Shown: piece after piece, positions 9,855-18,195 of the stretch
Layout: the number at the start of each line of letters is the position of its first letter
Position numbering within the stretch: the stretch's first letter is position 1
DNA from: Streptosporangium amethystogenes
GTDB lineage: Bacteria > Actinomycetota > Actinomycetes > Streptosporangiales > Streptosporangiaceae
Direction of reading: 5' to 3'
Assembly: GCF_000721075.1 (NCBI RefSeq)
Contig: NZ_JOEQ01000020.1
Span: forward strand, 1 to 64,000
Length of the DNA: 64,000 nt
Notes under the pieces: generated by a model
What the model saw: only the letters and a program-made list of their open reading frames with translations
What the model was told of the DNA's origin: nothing
The model's database searches: none
Made by a program: the position numbers and the translations under genes

Positions 9855-11870
9855 ATGTCGTCAGGCGAACTTCGAGTGCTGGGGGCGTGCCCGCTTGACT
9901 GCCCCGACACATGCTCCTGGGTGGTGACCGTCCAGGACGGTGAGGCCGTCAAGATGCGCGGCAACCCTGACCATCCCTACACCCGCGGCGCGCTCTGCGT
10001 GAAGGTCAACCGCTACCTGGAGCACAGCCGGGCGTCCGACCGCATCCTGCACCCCATGCGGCGGACCGGCCCCAAGGGGTCCGGCAGGTTCGAGCGGATC
10101 AGCTGGGACGAGGCCCTGGAGGAGATCTCCGTACGGCTGCGCGGCATCGTCGACGAGCACGGCGGCGAGGCGATCTGGCCCTACCTGGGCACCGGCACGC
10201 TGGGATACCTCCAGGGTGCCGAGGGAGTGGCCGGACGGCGGTTCTGGAATGTGCTCGGCGCGTCGAGGCACTTTCTGAACATCTGCTCGTCGGCCGGCAA
10301 CTCCGGGCTGCGACAGATCTACGGCACACCGGGCGGGATGGATCCGGAGACGTTCGCCCTGTCCCGGCTCATCCTGCTGTGGGGCACGAACACGCTGACC
10401 AGCGGGCACCACCTGTGGAAGTTCATCCAGGACGCCCGCGCGGCGGGGGCGCACGTGGTGGCGATCGACCCAATCCGGACCCGCACCGCCGAACAGGCCG
10501 ACGAGCACCTGCCGATCAGGCCCGGCACCGACGCGGCCCTCGCCCTGGGGCTGATGAACGTCGTGCTCGCCGAGGGGGCCGAGGACCGCGACTACCTGGA
10601 GAACCACACGACCGGCTGGGAGAACCTCCGCGAGGAGATCCTGCGCCACCCGCCGGCACGCGTGGCGGAGATCACCGGGCTGGCCGAGTCCGACATCCGG
10701 GCCCTGGGGGTACGGCTGGCGCGCATCCGGCCCACCGGCATCCGGGCCACCATGGGCGTGCAGCGGCACGCCGGTGGCGGCACCGCGATGCGCACCATCG
10801 CCGCCATCCCCGGCGTGACCGGCGACTGGCGCCACCCCGGCGGCGGGATCGCGTACTCCACCAGCGGGCACATCCACCTGAACATCGACACCCGCGAGGA
10901 CCTGCTCGCCCGGCCGGTCCGCACCCTCACCATGACCCGGCTGGCCGATCAGCTGGACGAGTCGGTGAAGTGCCTGTGGGTGTACGCGGCCAACCCGATG
11001 AGTTCCACCTCCGACCAGAACCGGATCCGCGAGAAGCTGATGCGCGAGGACCTGTTCACCGTCGTGATGGAACAGTTCCCGACCGACACCGTCGACCACG
11101 CCGACATCGTGCTCCCCGCCACCATGCAGATCGAGCACGCCGACCTGCACGCGGGCTACGGACACATGTACCTGATGTGGAACTCACCGGCGGTCGAGCC
11201 GCCGGGCGAGTGCCTGTCCACCACCGAGACCTTCCGTCGTCTGGCGCGGCACATGGGGCTCACCGAGCCGTCCCTGTACGACTCCGACCTGGAGCTGGCC
11301 GAGCAGCTGCTCTCCTCGGGCCATCCGTCGCTCGATGGCATCACGCTCGACCGGCTGCGCAAGGAGGGGTGGGTCCGCCTCAACGTGCCACGGCCGTTCG
11401 TGCCGTTCACCGAGGGCTTCCCGACGGCCTCGGGCCGGATGGAGTTCGGTGCGGGGCCCGCCTACGTCCCGCCGCGCACCGCCTCGGCCGCGCCGGGACC
11501 GTACCCGCTTGCGCTCATCACCCCCGCCTCCCACACCTTCCTCAACACCATCTTCGGCAACAACCCCGAGTTGCTGCGGCGTTCGAAGGGCCCGCGGGTC
11601 CTGGTGAATCCCGCCGACGCCGCACCGAGGGGGCTGAGCGACGGGCAGCGGGCCCGGGTGTTCAACGACGGCGGCGAGTTCGAGGCCGTGGTCGAGATCA
11701 GCGAGCGGGTCCGGCCGGGCGTGGTCGCGTCCACCAAGGGGCACTGGCGCAAGCTGAGCTCGGGAGGCACGACCGTGAACGCCGTGGTGGAGGCCCGCGA
11801 CGCCGACCTGGGCCGTGGCGCCGTCTACCACGACAACCTGGTCGAGATCGGCCCGCACGCCGCCGAGTGA
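9855..11870 (+). CDS. molybdopterin-dependent oxidoreductase (DMSO-reductase family)
   Basis: A 671-residue Mo/W-bisMGD enzyme. Four N-terminal cysteines (Cys12, Cys16, Cys20, Cys48; C-x3-C-x3-C-x27-C) should bind one [4Fe-4S] cluster. Cys144 in NICSSAGNSG is the likely metal ligand, and the C-terminal molydopterin-dinucleotide-binding domain includes SHTFLNTIFGNNPEL. There is no Tat signal, so it should be cytosolic. No partner subunit or cofactor gene is adjacent. The substrate cannot be read from sequence; related actinobacterial proteins are annotated only as molybdopterin oxidoreductases or BisC-like. Confidence 0.9.
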   Translation: MSSGELRVLGACPLDCPDTCSWVVTVQDGEAVKMRGNPDHPYTRGALCVKVNRYLEHSRASDRILHPMRRTGPKGSGRFERISWDEALEEISVRLRGIVDEHGGEAIWPYLGTGTLGYLQGAEGVAGRRFWNVLGASRHFLNICSSAGNSGLRQIYGTPGGMDPETFALSRLILLWGTNTLTSGHHLWKFIQDARAAGAHVVAIDPIRTRTAEQADEHLPIRPGTDAALALGLMNVVLAEGAEDRDYLENHTTGWENLREEILRHPPARVAEITGLAESDIRALGVRLARIRPTGIRATMGVQRHAGGGTAMRTIAAIPGVTGDWRHPGGGIAYSTSGHIHLNIDTREDLLARPVRTLTMTRLADQLDESVKCLWVYAANPMSSTSDQNRIREKLMREDLFTVVMEQFPTDTVDHADIVLPATMQIEHADLHAGYGHMYLMWNSPAVEPPGECLSTTETFRRLARHMGLTEPSLYDSDLELAEQLLSSGHPSLDGITLDRLRKEGWVRLNVPRPFVPFTEGFPTASGRMEFGAGPAYVPPRTASAAPGPYPLALITPASHTFLNTIFGNNPELLRRSKGPRVLVNPADAAPRGLSDGQRARVFNDGGEFEAVVEISERVRPGVVASTKGHWRKLSSGGTTVNAVVEARDADLGRGAVYHDNLVEIGPHAAE

Positions 11871-11887
11871 CCGGCAGGCGGGAGCGG

Positions 11888-12346
11888 TCAGGTCAGCGCG
11901 AGTTTGTAGCCCTCGTGAGACGCGACGAAGCCGAGGGAGTCGTAGAAGCGGTGGGCGTCCTCGCGGGTCTTGTCCGTGGTGAGCTGGACCAGGGCGCAGC
12001 CCCGGGCCCGCCCGCGCTCGACGGCCCATTCCATCATCGTGCGGCCCAGACCCCGCCCGCGCAGCTCCGAGGCGACCCTGACCGCCTCGATCTGCATCCG
12101 GAGGGCACCCCGGCGGGAGATGCCGGGAATGTAGGTGAGCTGCATGGTGCCCACGACCTCGCCGTCCAGCTCCGCGACGATCAGCTCGTTGGCGGGGTCG
12201 GCGTCGATGGCCTCGAAGGCGGCACGATGCTCCGCGCCGTAGGCTCCCTGGCGGGTGGCCGCGACGGCGTCGTCGGCGAGCATGGCCACGATGAGCGGAA
12301 CGTCCTCGGCACGGGCGATACGGAAGTTCACCGGCATGGGGGTCAA
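11888..12346 (-). CDS. GNAT family N-acetyltransferase
   Basis: A 152-residue single-domain GNAT protein. The acetyl-CoA pyrophosphate-binding segment is ELRGRGLGRTMMEWAVE, followed by the usual SLGFVASHEGYKL end in which the Tyr near the C-terminus is the probable general acid. It converges with the molybdopterin oxidoreductase gene, 17 bp apart. The substrate is unknown. Confidence 0.88.
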   Translation of the reverse strand: MTPMPVNFRIARAEDVPLIVAMLADDAVAATRQGAYGAEHRAAFEAIDADPANELIVAELDGEVVGTMQLTYIPGISRRGALRMQIEAVRVASELRGRGLGRTMMEWAVERGRARGCALVQLTTDKTREDAHRFYDSLGFVASHEGYKLALT

Positions 12347-12403
12347 ACTATCCCGAACCGGTGCCGCCTCGGCTCCTCCCGTACCCCTGAGGGCGCTCTC
12401 GTG

Positions 12404-12503
12404 AAGACCTCCGGAGGTCGATCAGATCGGCCGCATGCAGGCTGCGCACCAGTGCGGAGCTGCCGATGACGCTCAGGTCGTTGCCGTCCCGCGCCTTCAA
12501 CTC
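12404..12503 (-). pseudogene. dihydrofolate-reductase-family (RibD C-terminal-like) relic
   Basis: Reading the minus strand from 12503, about 33 codons translate as ELKARDGNDLSVIGSS, then ALVRSLHAADLIDLRR. This matches the segment in YwjB/RibD-C-like dihydrofolate reductase family proteins in which 'LK...DI.V.GS..L...L...LIDE.RL' precedes the last strands. No start codon, no N-terminal two-thirds and no C-terminal end are present, and downstream codons are meaningless. I read it as a deletion relic left beside the GNAT gene. Confidence 0.5.
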
Positions 12504-12607
12504 CGGTCAATAAGCGGCACGAACGGCAAGCCGATACAGCAACTAGGGGAACAATCAGGGTCGCTCCCCGATGTGAGCAAGGGGGTTCGGGAGGCAGCCT
12601 TGATGGC

Positions 12608-13072
12608 ATGAACGACGAACTGACTCGACGTGACGAGATGTCCCTCGCCGGAGCGGCGCTGCGCGGCGCTCCCTGGAAGGCCGCCGCGGTGACCGGCGGC
12701 GCGGTGGCCGCCGCCAGTTTCGGGCTGGGGGTGCTCGGCGGTGGCGGGGATCTGACCTGGGCGATGGTGGTCGGCATCGGGCTGTTCTCGCTGATCGCGG
12801 CCATCGGCTCGATCAGCAAGCCCAACAGCGCGGACCGGGTGACCCGGCAGGCCCGGCTCTGGGCGCTGCGCCATCCCTGGAGGTTCGCCCTCTACCCCTC
12901 GCTCGGTGCCGCGATGCTCATGTATCCGGTGCAGCTCATCGTCGACGGCGAGGGCGTGTTCAGCGCGGCGCTGGACGCCCTGCAGGGCGGGGTCATGGTC
13001 TATCTGATCACTGCTGTCCTGGCGCTGACCCTCAAGGGCCGCGGCCAGACCTCACTTCCCGGCGGTCGCTGA
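12608..13072 (+). CDS. small multi-pass membrane protein, unknown function
   Basis: A 154-residue protein with about four hydrophobic segments (roughly residues 27-45, 53-68, 93-112 and 128-146) and a basic C-terminus. The start is ATG 12608. I do not recognise a named family; similar hypothetical membrane proteins are common in actinomycetes. It stands alone between a decayed gene and a convergent VOC gene. Confidence 0.7.
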   Translation: MNDELTRRDEMSLAGAALRGAPWKAAAVTGGAVAAASFGLGVLGGGGDLTWAMVVGIGLFSLIAAIGSISKPNSADRVTRQARLWALRHPWRFALYPSLGAAMLMYPVQLIVDGEGVFSAALDALQGGVMVYLITAVLALTLKGRGQTSLPGGR

Positions 13073-13200
13073 ACCCCCGGGTGATCGCCGAGCCCCACGG
13101 GCGACCGGCCCTCGTGTCGGCCGCCGCCGGCCACCTTCGGTCGCCGGGGCTCGCGGCCCGGCCAAGCCTTTCCGGAGTGACCGGGCCCAAAGCCACTCCG

Positions 13201-13572
13201 CTAGGCGTACTCGTATCCGGCGCGGCAGACGCAGAACTCGTTGCCCTCAGGGTCGAGCATCGTCACCCAGCCGGTGCCGTCGGGGTTGCGCCTGTCCTCG
13301 AAGACCCTGGCGCCGAGCCCGAGCAGGCGCTCGACCTCCTCCTCGCGGGTGCTGCCCGCCGAGCCGGTGAGATCCAGGTGAAGGCGGTTCTTGACGGTCT
13401 TGCCCTCGGGAACCTTGATGAACAGCAGATCCACCCCGCCGCCCTGCAGGAGGATCTCGTCGTCCTCCTTCTTCGTCTCCGGGTGGAGCTCCCCGCCGGT
13501 GGCGTCCCGCCAGAAGGTCGCCAGTTCGTATGGCTGGGCGCAGTCGAAGGTCACGTATTGAACAACAATCAT
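13201..13572 (-). CDS. VOC-superfamily (glyoxalase-like) protein
   Basis: A 123-residue two-module VOC-fold protein of the glyoxalase_6-like type. The N-terminal beta-alpha-beta module begins VVQYVTFDCAQPYELATFW and the second ends WVTMLDPEGNEFCVC, where the Glu of the last strand is a usual metal ligand. The ATG at 13572 is preferred because GGGTGGG lies just upstream; a TTG at 13584 is possible. It may be a resistance or small-molecule-binding protein; the substrate is unknown. Confidence 0.85.
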   Translation of the reverse strand: MIVVQYVTFDCAQPYELATFWRDATGGELHPETKKEDDEILLQGGGVDLLFIKVPEGKTVKNRLHLDLTGSAGSTREEEVERLLGLGARVFEDRRNPDGTGWVTMLDPEGNEFCVCRAGYEYA

Positions 13573-13681
13573 GCGCCCACCCAACCCGACACCATCAAAA
13601 CCGTCAAGCTGGTTTCAGGCACCCTTTTCCGGAGCGGGGCCGCCCGATCGCGTCGTACGGCGCGTTCGGGCAGGCGTACGG

Positions 13682-14005
13682 TCAGTGGCCGCCGGCGGCG
13701 AGGTTGAGTCCGACGACGCCCGCGATGATGAGCAGGATCGAGGCGATCTTGAGAGCCGACGCGTTCTCGCCGAGGGCGACGATGCCCAGCACGGCGGTGC
13801 CGACGGCTCCGATGCCCGTCCAGACGGCGTAGGCCGTACCGACCTCCAGGGTCTTCAGGCCCATCGCGAGCAGGCCGAAGCTGAGCAGCCCGAAGACGGC
13901 GAAGCCGACGCTCGGCAGCAGTACGGAGAATCCGTTGCTCAGCTTGAGCGAGTACGCCATCGCGACCTCGAACAGACCGGCGACGAAGATGACAATCCAG
14001 GCCAT
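13682..14005 (-). CDS. sugE: SMR-family guanidinium exporter (SugE/Gdx)
   Basis: A 107-residue small multidrug resistance protein with four transmembrane helices. Glu13 in GLFEVAMAYSLKLS is the membrane-embedded proton/substrate Glu. The fusion of VWTGIGAVGTAVLGIVALGE in helix 3 fits the SugE/Gdx branch, which exports guanidinium in exchange for protons, rather than the broad QacE/EmrE branch. The guanidine-III-like aptamer directly upstream supports this strongly. The ribosome-binding site AAAGGAGGAG is itself within a hairpin. Confidence 0.92.
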   Translation of the reverse strand: MAWIVIFVAGLFEVAMAYSLKLSNGFSVLLPSVGFAVFGLLSFGLLAMGLKTLEVGTAYAVWTGIGAVGTAVLGIVALGENASALKIASILLIIAGVVGLNLAAGGH

Positions 14006-14009
14006 GACA

Positions 14010-14069
14010 GCTCCTCCTTTGATCAGGAGCGTCGTCTTTGCCTACCGGGTACGGCGCGTCTCGTCCGGG
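14010..14069 (-). promoter_or_regulatory. guanidine-III (mini-ykkC-III) riboswitch with SD-sequestering hairpin
   Basis: On the minus strand, 14069-14029 reads CCCGGACGAGACGCGCCGUA then CCCGGUAGGCAAAGACGACGC. This matches, almost position for position, the guanidine-III aptamer I know from Thermobifida: CCGGACGAG, GCGCCGUACCCGGU and a 3' AAGACGRCGC pseudoknot strand. Directly after it, GCTCCT (14030-14025) can pair with AGGAGC (14015-14010), burying the Shine-Dalgarno of the SMR gene. The last two aptamer bases are shared with that hairpin, so ligand binding should free the ribosome site (ON switch). The mechanism is inference. Confidence 0.85.
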
Positions 14070-14112
14070 AACACCCCTTCTGAGGGTTCGATCGCTGGAA
14101 CGCGGCAGGGTC

Positions 14113-14898
14113 TCACTTTGATTCCCACCAGAGCGTGAACCACCGGTCCCGGGGGACCGGCCACATGTCCAGCTCGATCACGGCCGCGATGACCTCGTCG
14201 GCCCGCTCCCGGCCGAGGCAGAGCCTGCGGCAGGCGCTCTCGGCGAGGTCTTCGAGCCGGGTGAAGCGGGGCAGCGGGGCCAGGCGCCACTCGTGGCCGA
14301 CCTCGTACCCGAGCCCCTCGGCGATGGCGATCACGTCGTGGGCCGTGGGGCGGCCGGGGCGGGTGATGCCGTGGAAGTGCTGCCAGAGGGGATTGAGCCA
14401 GCTCATCGGGTGTTGCCCGGTGAGCTCCAGGACGACCCGGCTCCGGGCGTGACCGGTGAGCTCGGTGAGGAACCCGGCCAGCCCCGGCACGTTGTAGACG
14501 ACGTGGGCGGCGACCGCGACGTCCGCGATCGGTGTTTCGGCCGCCATGTCGGGCCAGCGGCCCCGGAAGAACCGGGTGGGTACGCCCAGCGCGTGAGCCC
14601 GGGAGGCCAGTTCGGCGAGCATGGCGTCGGAGACGTCGACCGCGATCAGTTCTCCGAGGCGGGGAGCGAGCGGCAGGGAGGCCGCCCCCGTTCCGGCGCC
14701 GACGTCCAGCACGCTCCCGCCGGGCGGGAGCGCCTCGGCCATCCGCGCCAGCGTCGGCCCCTCGGGGGCCGCGAGCGCGCGGTCGGTGCGCTCGGCGAAC
14801 CGCGCCGACGAGTGACCCCAGGGATCGGCCGGCGCCCTGGCCGCGATCTCCTCGGGAATGCTCCACCGTTCGAGGTCGGCCCGCCACTGTTCGTCCAT
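14113..14898 (-). CDS. class I SAM-dependent methyltransferase
   Basis: A 261-residue Rossmann-fold methyltransferase. Motif I is [16 protein letters not shown] and the acidic ribose-binding end of strand 2 is [15 protein letters not shown]. Then come [20 protein letters not shown] and a C-terminal half rich in Trp and His. No second domain identifies the substrate. It lies upstream of the SMR gene on the same strand with the riboswitch between them, so the two are probably not one transcript unit from a single promoter. Confidence 0.85.
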   Translation of the reverse strand: MDEQWRADLERWSIPEEIAARAPADPWGHSSARFAERTDRALAAPEGPTLARMAEALPPGGSVLDVGAGTGAASLPLAPRLGELIAVDVSDAMLAELASRAHALGVPTRFFRGRWPDMAAETPIADVAVAAHVVYNVPGLAGFLTELTGHARSRVVLELTGQHPMSWLNPLWQHFHGITRPGRPTAHDVIAIAEGLGYEVGHEWRLAPLPRFTRLEDLAESACRRLCLGRERADEVIAAVIELDMWPVPRDRWFTLWWESK

Positions 14899-14998
14899 GT
14901 GGCGAGCCTAGAAGAGCTTCGGGGGCCGATCGATCGGCGCCGGGCCGGGTGTCTTGGCATGTCGTGATGAACGTCCCAGTCAGTACGGTTTTCTTAGG

Positions 14999-15040
14999 GT
15001 TACTGGCGGGTAGCATTACCGGTAACGTTACTGGCGAGTA
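14999..15040. promoter_or_regulatory. direct repeat plus palindrome upstream of acyl-CoA dehydrogenase
   Basis: GTTACTGGCGGGTA (14999-15012) and GTTACTGGCGAGTA (15027-15040) are 14-bp direct repeats, one mismatch, 28 bp apart. Between them is the perfect palindrome TTACCGGTAA (15016-15025). The cluster ends about 40 bp before the start codon and is a good candidate binding site for a fatty-acid-responsive regulator (TetR or FadR type); the regulator is unknown. Confidence 0.6.
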
Positions 15041-15080
15041 TGGAAAGTTCCGGTTCCCCCGGTTTCAAGGAGCAGACCCC

Positions 15081-16913
15081 ATGGGCCACTACAAGAGCAA
15101 CGTCCGTGACCTGGAGTTCAACCTCTTCGAGGTGTTCGGGCGCCGGGACATTCTGGGCACCGGCCGCTACGCCGAACTGGACGAGGACGTGGTGCGGAGC
15201 CTCCTCGACGAGGTCAACCGCCTGGCCACCGGCGTGCTCGCCGACTCCTTCGAGGAGGGCGACCGCAAGCCGCCGGTCTTCGACCCCGCCACCGGCTCGG
15301 TGACGATGCCGGAGGGCTTCAAGAAGTCCTTCGCCGCCTACCGCGACGCCGGCTGGACCAACCTCAGCCTCCCCGCCGAGCTCGGCGGCCCCGGCCTGCC
15401 CAGCAGCGTGAGCTGGGCGCTGGCCGAGATGGTCCTCGGCTCGAACCCGGCCATCTGGATGTACTCCAGCGGCCCGGCCTTCGCCCACGTGCTCCACGTG
15501 ATCGGCACCGAGGAACAGAAGCGCTACGCCGAGCTGGCCATCGAGAACCAGTGGGGCGCCACCATGGTGCTCACCGAGCCGGACGCCGGCTCCGACGTGG
15601 GCGCGGGTCGCGCGAAGGCGGTACGGCAGGACGACGGCACCTGGCACATCGAGGGTGTCAAGCGCTTCATCACCAGCGCCGAGCACGATCTGAGCGACAA
15701 CATCTTCCACCTGGTGCTGGCCCGTCCCGAGGGGCACGGCCCCGGCACCAAGGGCCTGTCGATGTTCCTGGTCTCGAAGTACCACGTGGACCTGGAGACC
15801 GGCGAGCTCGGCGAGCGCAACGGCGTCTACGTCACCAACGTCGAGAAGAAGATGGGCCTGAAGGTCTCCACGACCTGCGAGCTCACCTTCGGCGACAAGC
15901 ACCCGGCCGTGGGCACGCTGATCGGCGAGGTCCACGAGGGCATCAAGCAGATGTTCATGATCATCGAGCACGCCCGGATGATGGTCGGCACCAAGGCGAT
16001 CGCCACGCTCTCCACCGGCTACCTGAACGCCCTGGAGTACGCCAAGGCCCGGGTGCAGGGCGCCGACCTGACCCAGCTGGCCGACAAGTCGGCCCCGCGG
16101 GTGACCATCACCCACCACCCGGACGTACGCCGGGAGCTGATGCTGCAGAAGGCGTACGTCGAGGGCATGCGGGCGCTGGTCCTGCTCACCGCCACCTACC
16201 AGGACGACGTGCTGATCGCCGAGCACGAGGGCCGCAGGAACAGCCGCGCCGAGGCGATGAACGACCTGCTGCTCCCGCTGGTCAAGGGCGTCGGCTCCGA
16301 GCGCTCCTACGAGCTGCTCGCCCGCTCCCTGCAGACCCTGGGCGGCTCGGGCTACCTGCAGGACTACCCGATCGAGCAGTACATCAGGGACGCCAAGATC
16401 GACTCCCTGTACGAGGGCACCACCGCGATCCAGGGGCAGGACCTCTTCTTCCGCAAGATCCTGCGTAACCAGGGCGTGACCCTCGGCTCGCTGTACGACG
16501 ACGTGAAGGCCTTCGCCGCCTCCGAGGCCGGCAATGGTCGGCTGAAGGAGGAGCGCAAGCTTCTCGCCGAGGCCGCCGACGAGGTCAAGGCCATGGCCGA
16601 CACCATGGCGGGCTGGGCCATCGGCTCGCTGGAGGCGCCGAAGGAGGTCTACAAGGCCGGCCTCAACACCACCCGGTTCCTGCTCGCGCTGGGCGACGTG
16701 GTGATCGGCTGGCTGCTGCTCCGCCAGGCCGAGGTGGCCCTGGCCGCGCTGGGCTCCGCCGAGACCGCGCAGGACGACCGGGCCTTCTACACCGGCAAGG
16801 TCGCCGCGGCCTCGTTCTTCGCCCAGACCGTCCTGCCCCGCATCGCCGCCGAGCGCCGCACGCTGGAGGCCACCGGCCAGGACCTGATGGAGCTGCCCGA
16901 AGAGGCCTTCTGA
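15081..16913 (+). CDS. FadE5-like acyl-CoA dehydrogenase
   Basis: A 610-residue acyl-CoA dehydrogenase of the long, two-beta-domain type. The N-terminus ([17 protein letters not shown]) is very like mycobacterial FadE5, a broad acyl-CoA dehydrogenase of beta-oxidation that uses [21 protein letters not shown] is the substrate/FAD loop. [20 protein letters not shown] and [14 protein letters not shown] are the C-terminal FAD motifs, with the Glu of YEGTT the usual catalytic base. Start ATG 15081 follows AAGGAG. Upstream repeats suggest regulation by fatty-acid status. Confidence 0.92.
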   Translation: MGHYKSNVRDLEFNLFEVFGRRDILGTGRYAELDEDVVRSLLDEVNRLATGVLADSFEEGDRKPPVFDPATGSVTMPEGFKKSFAAYRDAGWTNLSLPAELGGPGLPSSVSWALAEMVLGSNPAIWMYSSGPAFAHVLHVIGTEEQKRYAELAIENQWGATMVLTEPDAGSDVGAGRAKAVRQDDGTWHIEGVKRFITSAEHDLSDNIFHLVLARPEGHGPGTKGLSMFLVSKYHVDLETGELGERNGVYVTNVEKKMGLKVSTTCELTFGDKHPAVGTLIGEVHEGIKQMFMIIEHARMMVGTKAIATLSTGYLNALEYAKARVQGADLTQLADKSAPRVTITHHPDVRRELMLQKAYVEGMRALVLLTATYQDDVLIAEHEGRRNSRAEAMNDLLLPLVKGVGSERSYELLARSLQTLGGSGYLQDYPIEQYIRDAKIDSLYEGTTAIQGQDLFFRKILRNQGVTLGSLYDDVKAFAASEAGNGRLKEERKLLAEAADEVKAMADTMAGWAIGSLEAPKEVYKAGLNTTRFLLALGDVVIGWLLLRQAEVALAALGSAETAQDDRAFYTGKVAAASFFAQTVLPRIAAERRTLEATGQDLMELPEEAF

Positions 16914-16942
16914 GCAAGCCACCTGCTCCCGCGGCAGGCAGA

Positions 16943-16975
16943 CGAGGGGCGGTCCCGTTTCGGGGGCGCCCCTCG
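16943..16975. terminator. terminator after acyl-CoA dehydrogenase
   Basis: CGAGGGGCG (16943-16951) pairs perfectly with CGCCCCTCG (16967-16975), with a CCCG-TTT-CGGG inner helix. It lies ~30 bp after the dehydrogenase stop and converges on the broken luciferase-like gene. Confidence 0.75.
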
Positions 16976-17008
16976 TGGTTCGTCATCCGGCCGCCGTGTT
17001 CCGCGGGT

Positions 17009-17466
17009 TCACACCCGCGCGGAGGCGAGGACGTCGAGGGTCAACGCCCGCTCGCGTTCGTCGCCCACCGCGCTCACCACCAACTCCGTCGCCCCGGCCT
17101 CGGCGTAGCGCCGGATCGCCCTCGCCACGACGGTCTCGTCCCCCGCGACGACCGTCTCGTGCACTCCTGACTTGCCCTGGCGATCCAGCAGCGACCGGTA
17201 ACCGGGGAAGCGCGCGGCGCTGCCCACCTGCTCGGTCACCCGCCGCCTGATGCCGTCGAGATCGGCGGTGACACTCACCATGACCGTCGCCACGATCCGT
17301 GGGGCGGGCCGCCCCGTCCCACGAGCGCCAGCACGGTGAGCGCGTCCCACGCGGTGAGCCTGCTGAGGAAGGCGCTGTCGAGCCCCGCCTCCGCCGCCGC
17401 GCGCACCTGGCCGGTCATCTCGTCCAGACCCAGCCCGGCGCCGCCGACGTACACGCCGATTTCCAT
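17009..17466 (-). pseudogene. broken LLM-class (luciferase-like, F420-type) oxidoreductase
   Basis: The N-terminal ~50 codons (from ATG 17466: MEIGVYVGGAGLGLDEM, ending DALTVLALVG) and the C-terminal ~100 codons (RIVATVMVSVTADLDG ... ATELVVSAVGDERERALTL) of one luciferase-like monooxygenase family are joined directly, in different frames. Intact proteins are ~280-300 residues, so roughly 130-150 codons of the TIM barrel are missing. The junction is near 17300-17320. It is divergent from a TetR gene that probably controlled it. I am confident that it is not a working gene. Confidence 0.8.
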
Positions 17467-17518
17467 GATCCCTCCAACCTGAAGCAGACCTTCATCTTCC
17501 GTTCGCTCCCGCTACCTT

Positions 17519-17541
17519 AAACTGAACTCAAGGTTCCGTTT
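17519..17541. promoter_or_regulatory. probable TetR operator
   Basis: AAACTGAAC (17519-17527) and GTTCCGTTT (17533-17541) form a 9-bp inverted repeat with one mismatch and a 5-bp centre, in the middle of the intergenic region between the luciferase-like relic and the divergent TetR gene. Its size and place fit TetR autoregulation. Confidence 0.6.
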
Positions 17542-17574
17542 TGCTGGAAAGAGCGAGAGGACAGGGGGAGGCCG

Positions 17575-18105
17575 GTGCGAGCCGACGCGCGGCGCAACCG
17601 CGAACTCATCACCACGACCGCGCTCGACCTGTTCGCCGAACACGGGGCCGCCGTCTCCATGGAGGAGATCGCCCGCACGGCCGGACTCGGCGTCGGCACG
17701 CTCTACCGCCATTTCCCCGACCGTCAGGCACTGCTGGAGAGCATCGCACTCGACACGCTGCGCGGACTCCTGGAGTTCGGCCTGACCACCGACGCGGCGG
17801 ACATGTCTCGCTGGCAGGCCCTTCAGCTGCTCGTGGAGCACTGCGCCGGACTGCCCATGGCCCTGATCAAGTCGATGTCCACCTCTCTGTCACTCCATCC
17901 CGAGTTGCTCGAACTGCAGCGGAGCCTCGACGCACTGTTCGAGCGGATCGTGGAACAGGCTCAGCGTGAGGGGACGCTCCGACACGACATTCCGCCCCGC
18001 GAGGTCGTCGGGTTGCTCAACGTCGCCGTCTGCCGCCCCGGAGCTCGCGCCGGCGACCACTTGACCACGGTGATACTCGACGGCCTGAGAAGCGCGGCCC
18101 CCTGA
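17575..18105 (+). CDS. TetR-family transcriptional regulator
   Basis: A 176-residue TetR repressor. The N-terminal helix-turn-helix spans ~residues 10-52 (RELITTTALDLFAEHGAA, MEEIARTAGLGVGTLYRHF); the C-terminal ligand domain is poorly conserved, as usual. GTG 17575 follows AGGGGGAGG. Its divergent partner is a broken oxidoreductase, so this regulator may have lost its main target or control genes elsewhere. Confidence 0.9.
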   Translation: MRADARRNRELITTTALDLFAEHGAAVSMEEIARTAGLGVGTLYRHFPDRQALLESIALDTLRGLLEFGLTTDAADMSRWQALQLLVEHCAGLPMALIKSMSTSLSLHPELLELQRSLDALFERIVEQAQREGTLRHDIPPREVVGLLNVAVCRPGARAGDHLTTVILDGLRSAAP

Positions 18106-18136
18106 CCGGCGACACCCGCCCCGATAGGTGAGGTGG

Positions 18137-18166
18137 TTGACATTTGGGCAATGTTATTCTCATACT
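18137..18166 (+). promoter_or_regulatory. sigma70-type promoter of the Nudix regulator operon
   Basis: TTGACA (18137-18142) and CATACT (18161-18166) with an 18-bp spacer make a near-consensus housekeeping promoter. The -10 element lies inside the inverted repeat described next. Confidence 0.65.
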
Positions 18167-18185
18167 GAGATTGTCTCAGTTTGAG
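18159..18185. promoter_or_regulatory. 27-bp operator palindrome
   Basis: CTCATACTGAGA (18159-18170) and TCTCAGTTTGAG (18174-18185) form 12-bp arms with one mismatch around a TTG centre; the inner ACTGAGA/TCTCAGT arms are perfect. It covers the -10 element and the probable start site, and ends at the ribosome-binding site AGAAGGA. A repressor bound here would block the operon. NrtR-type regulators typically autoregulate, so the downstream Nudix protein is the obvious candidate. Confidence 0.75.
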
Positions 18186-18195
18186 AAGGACATGT

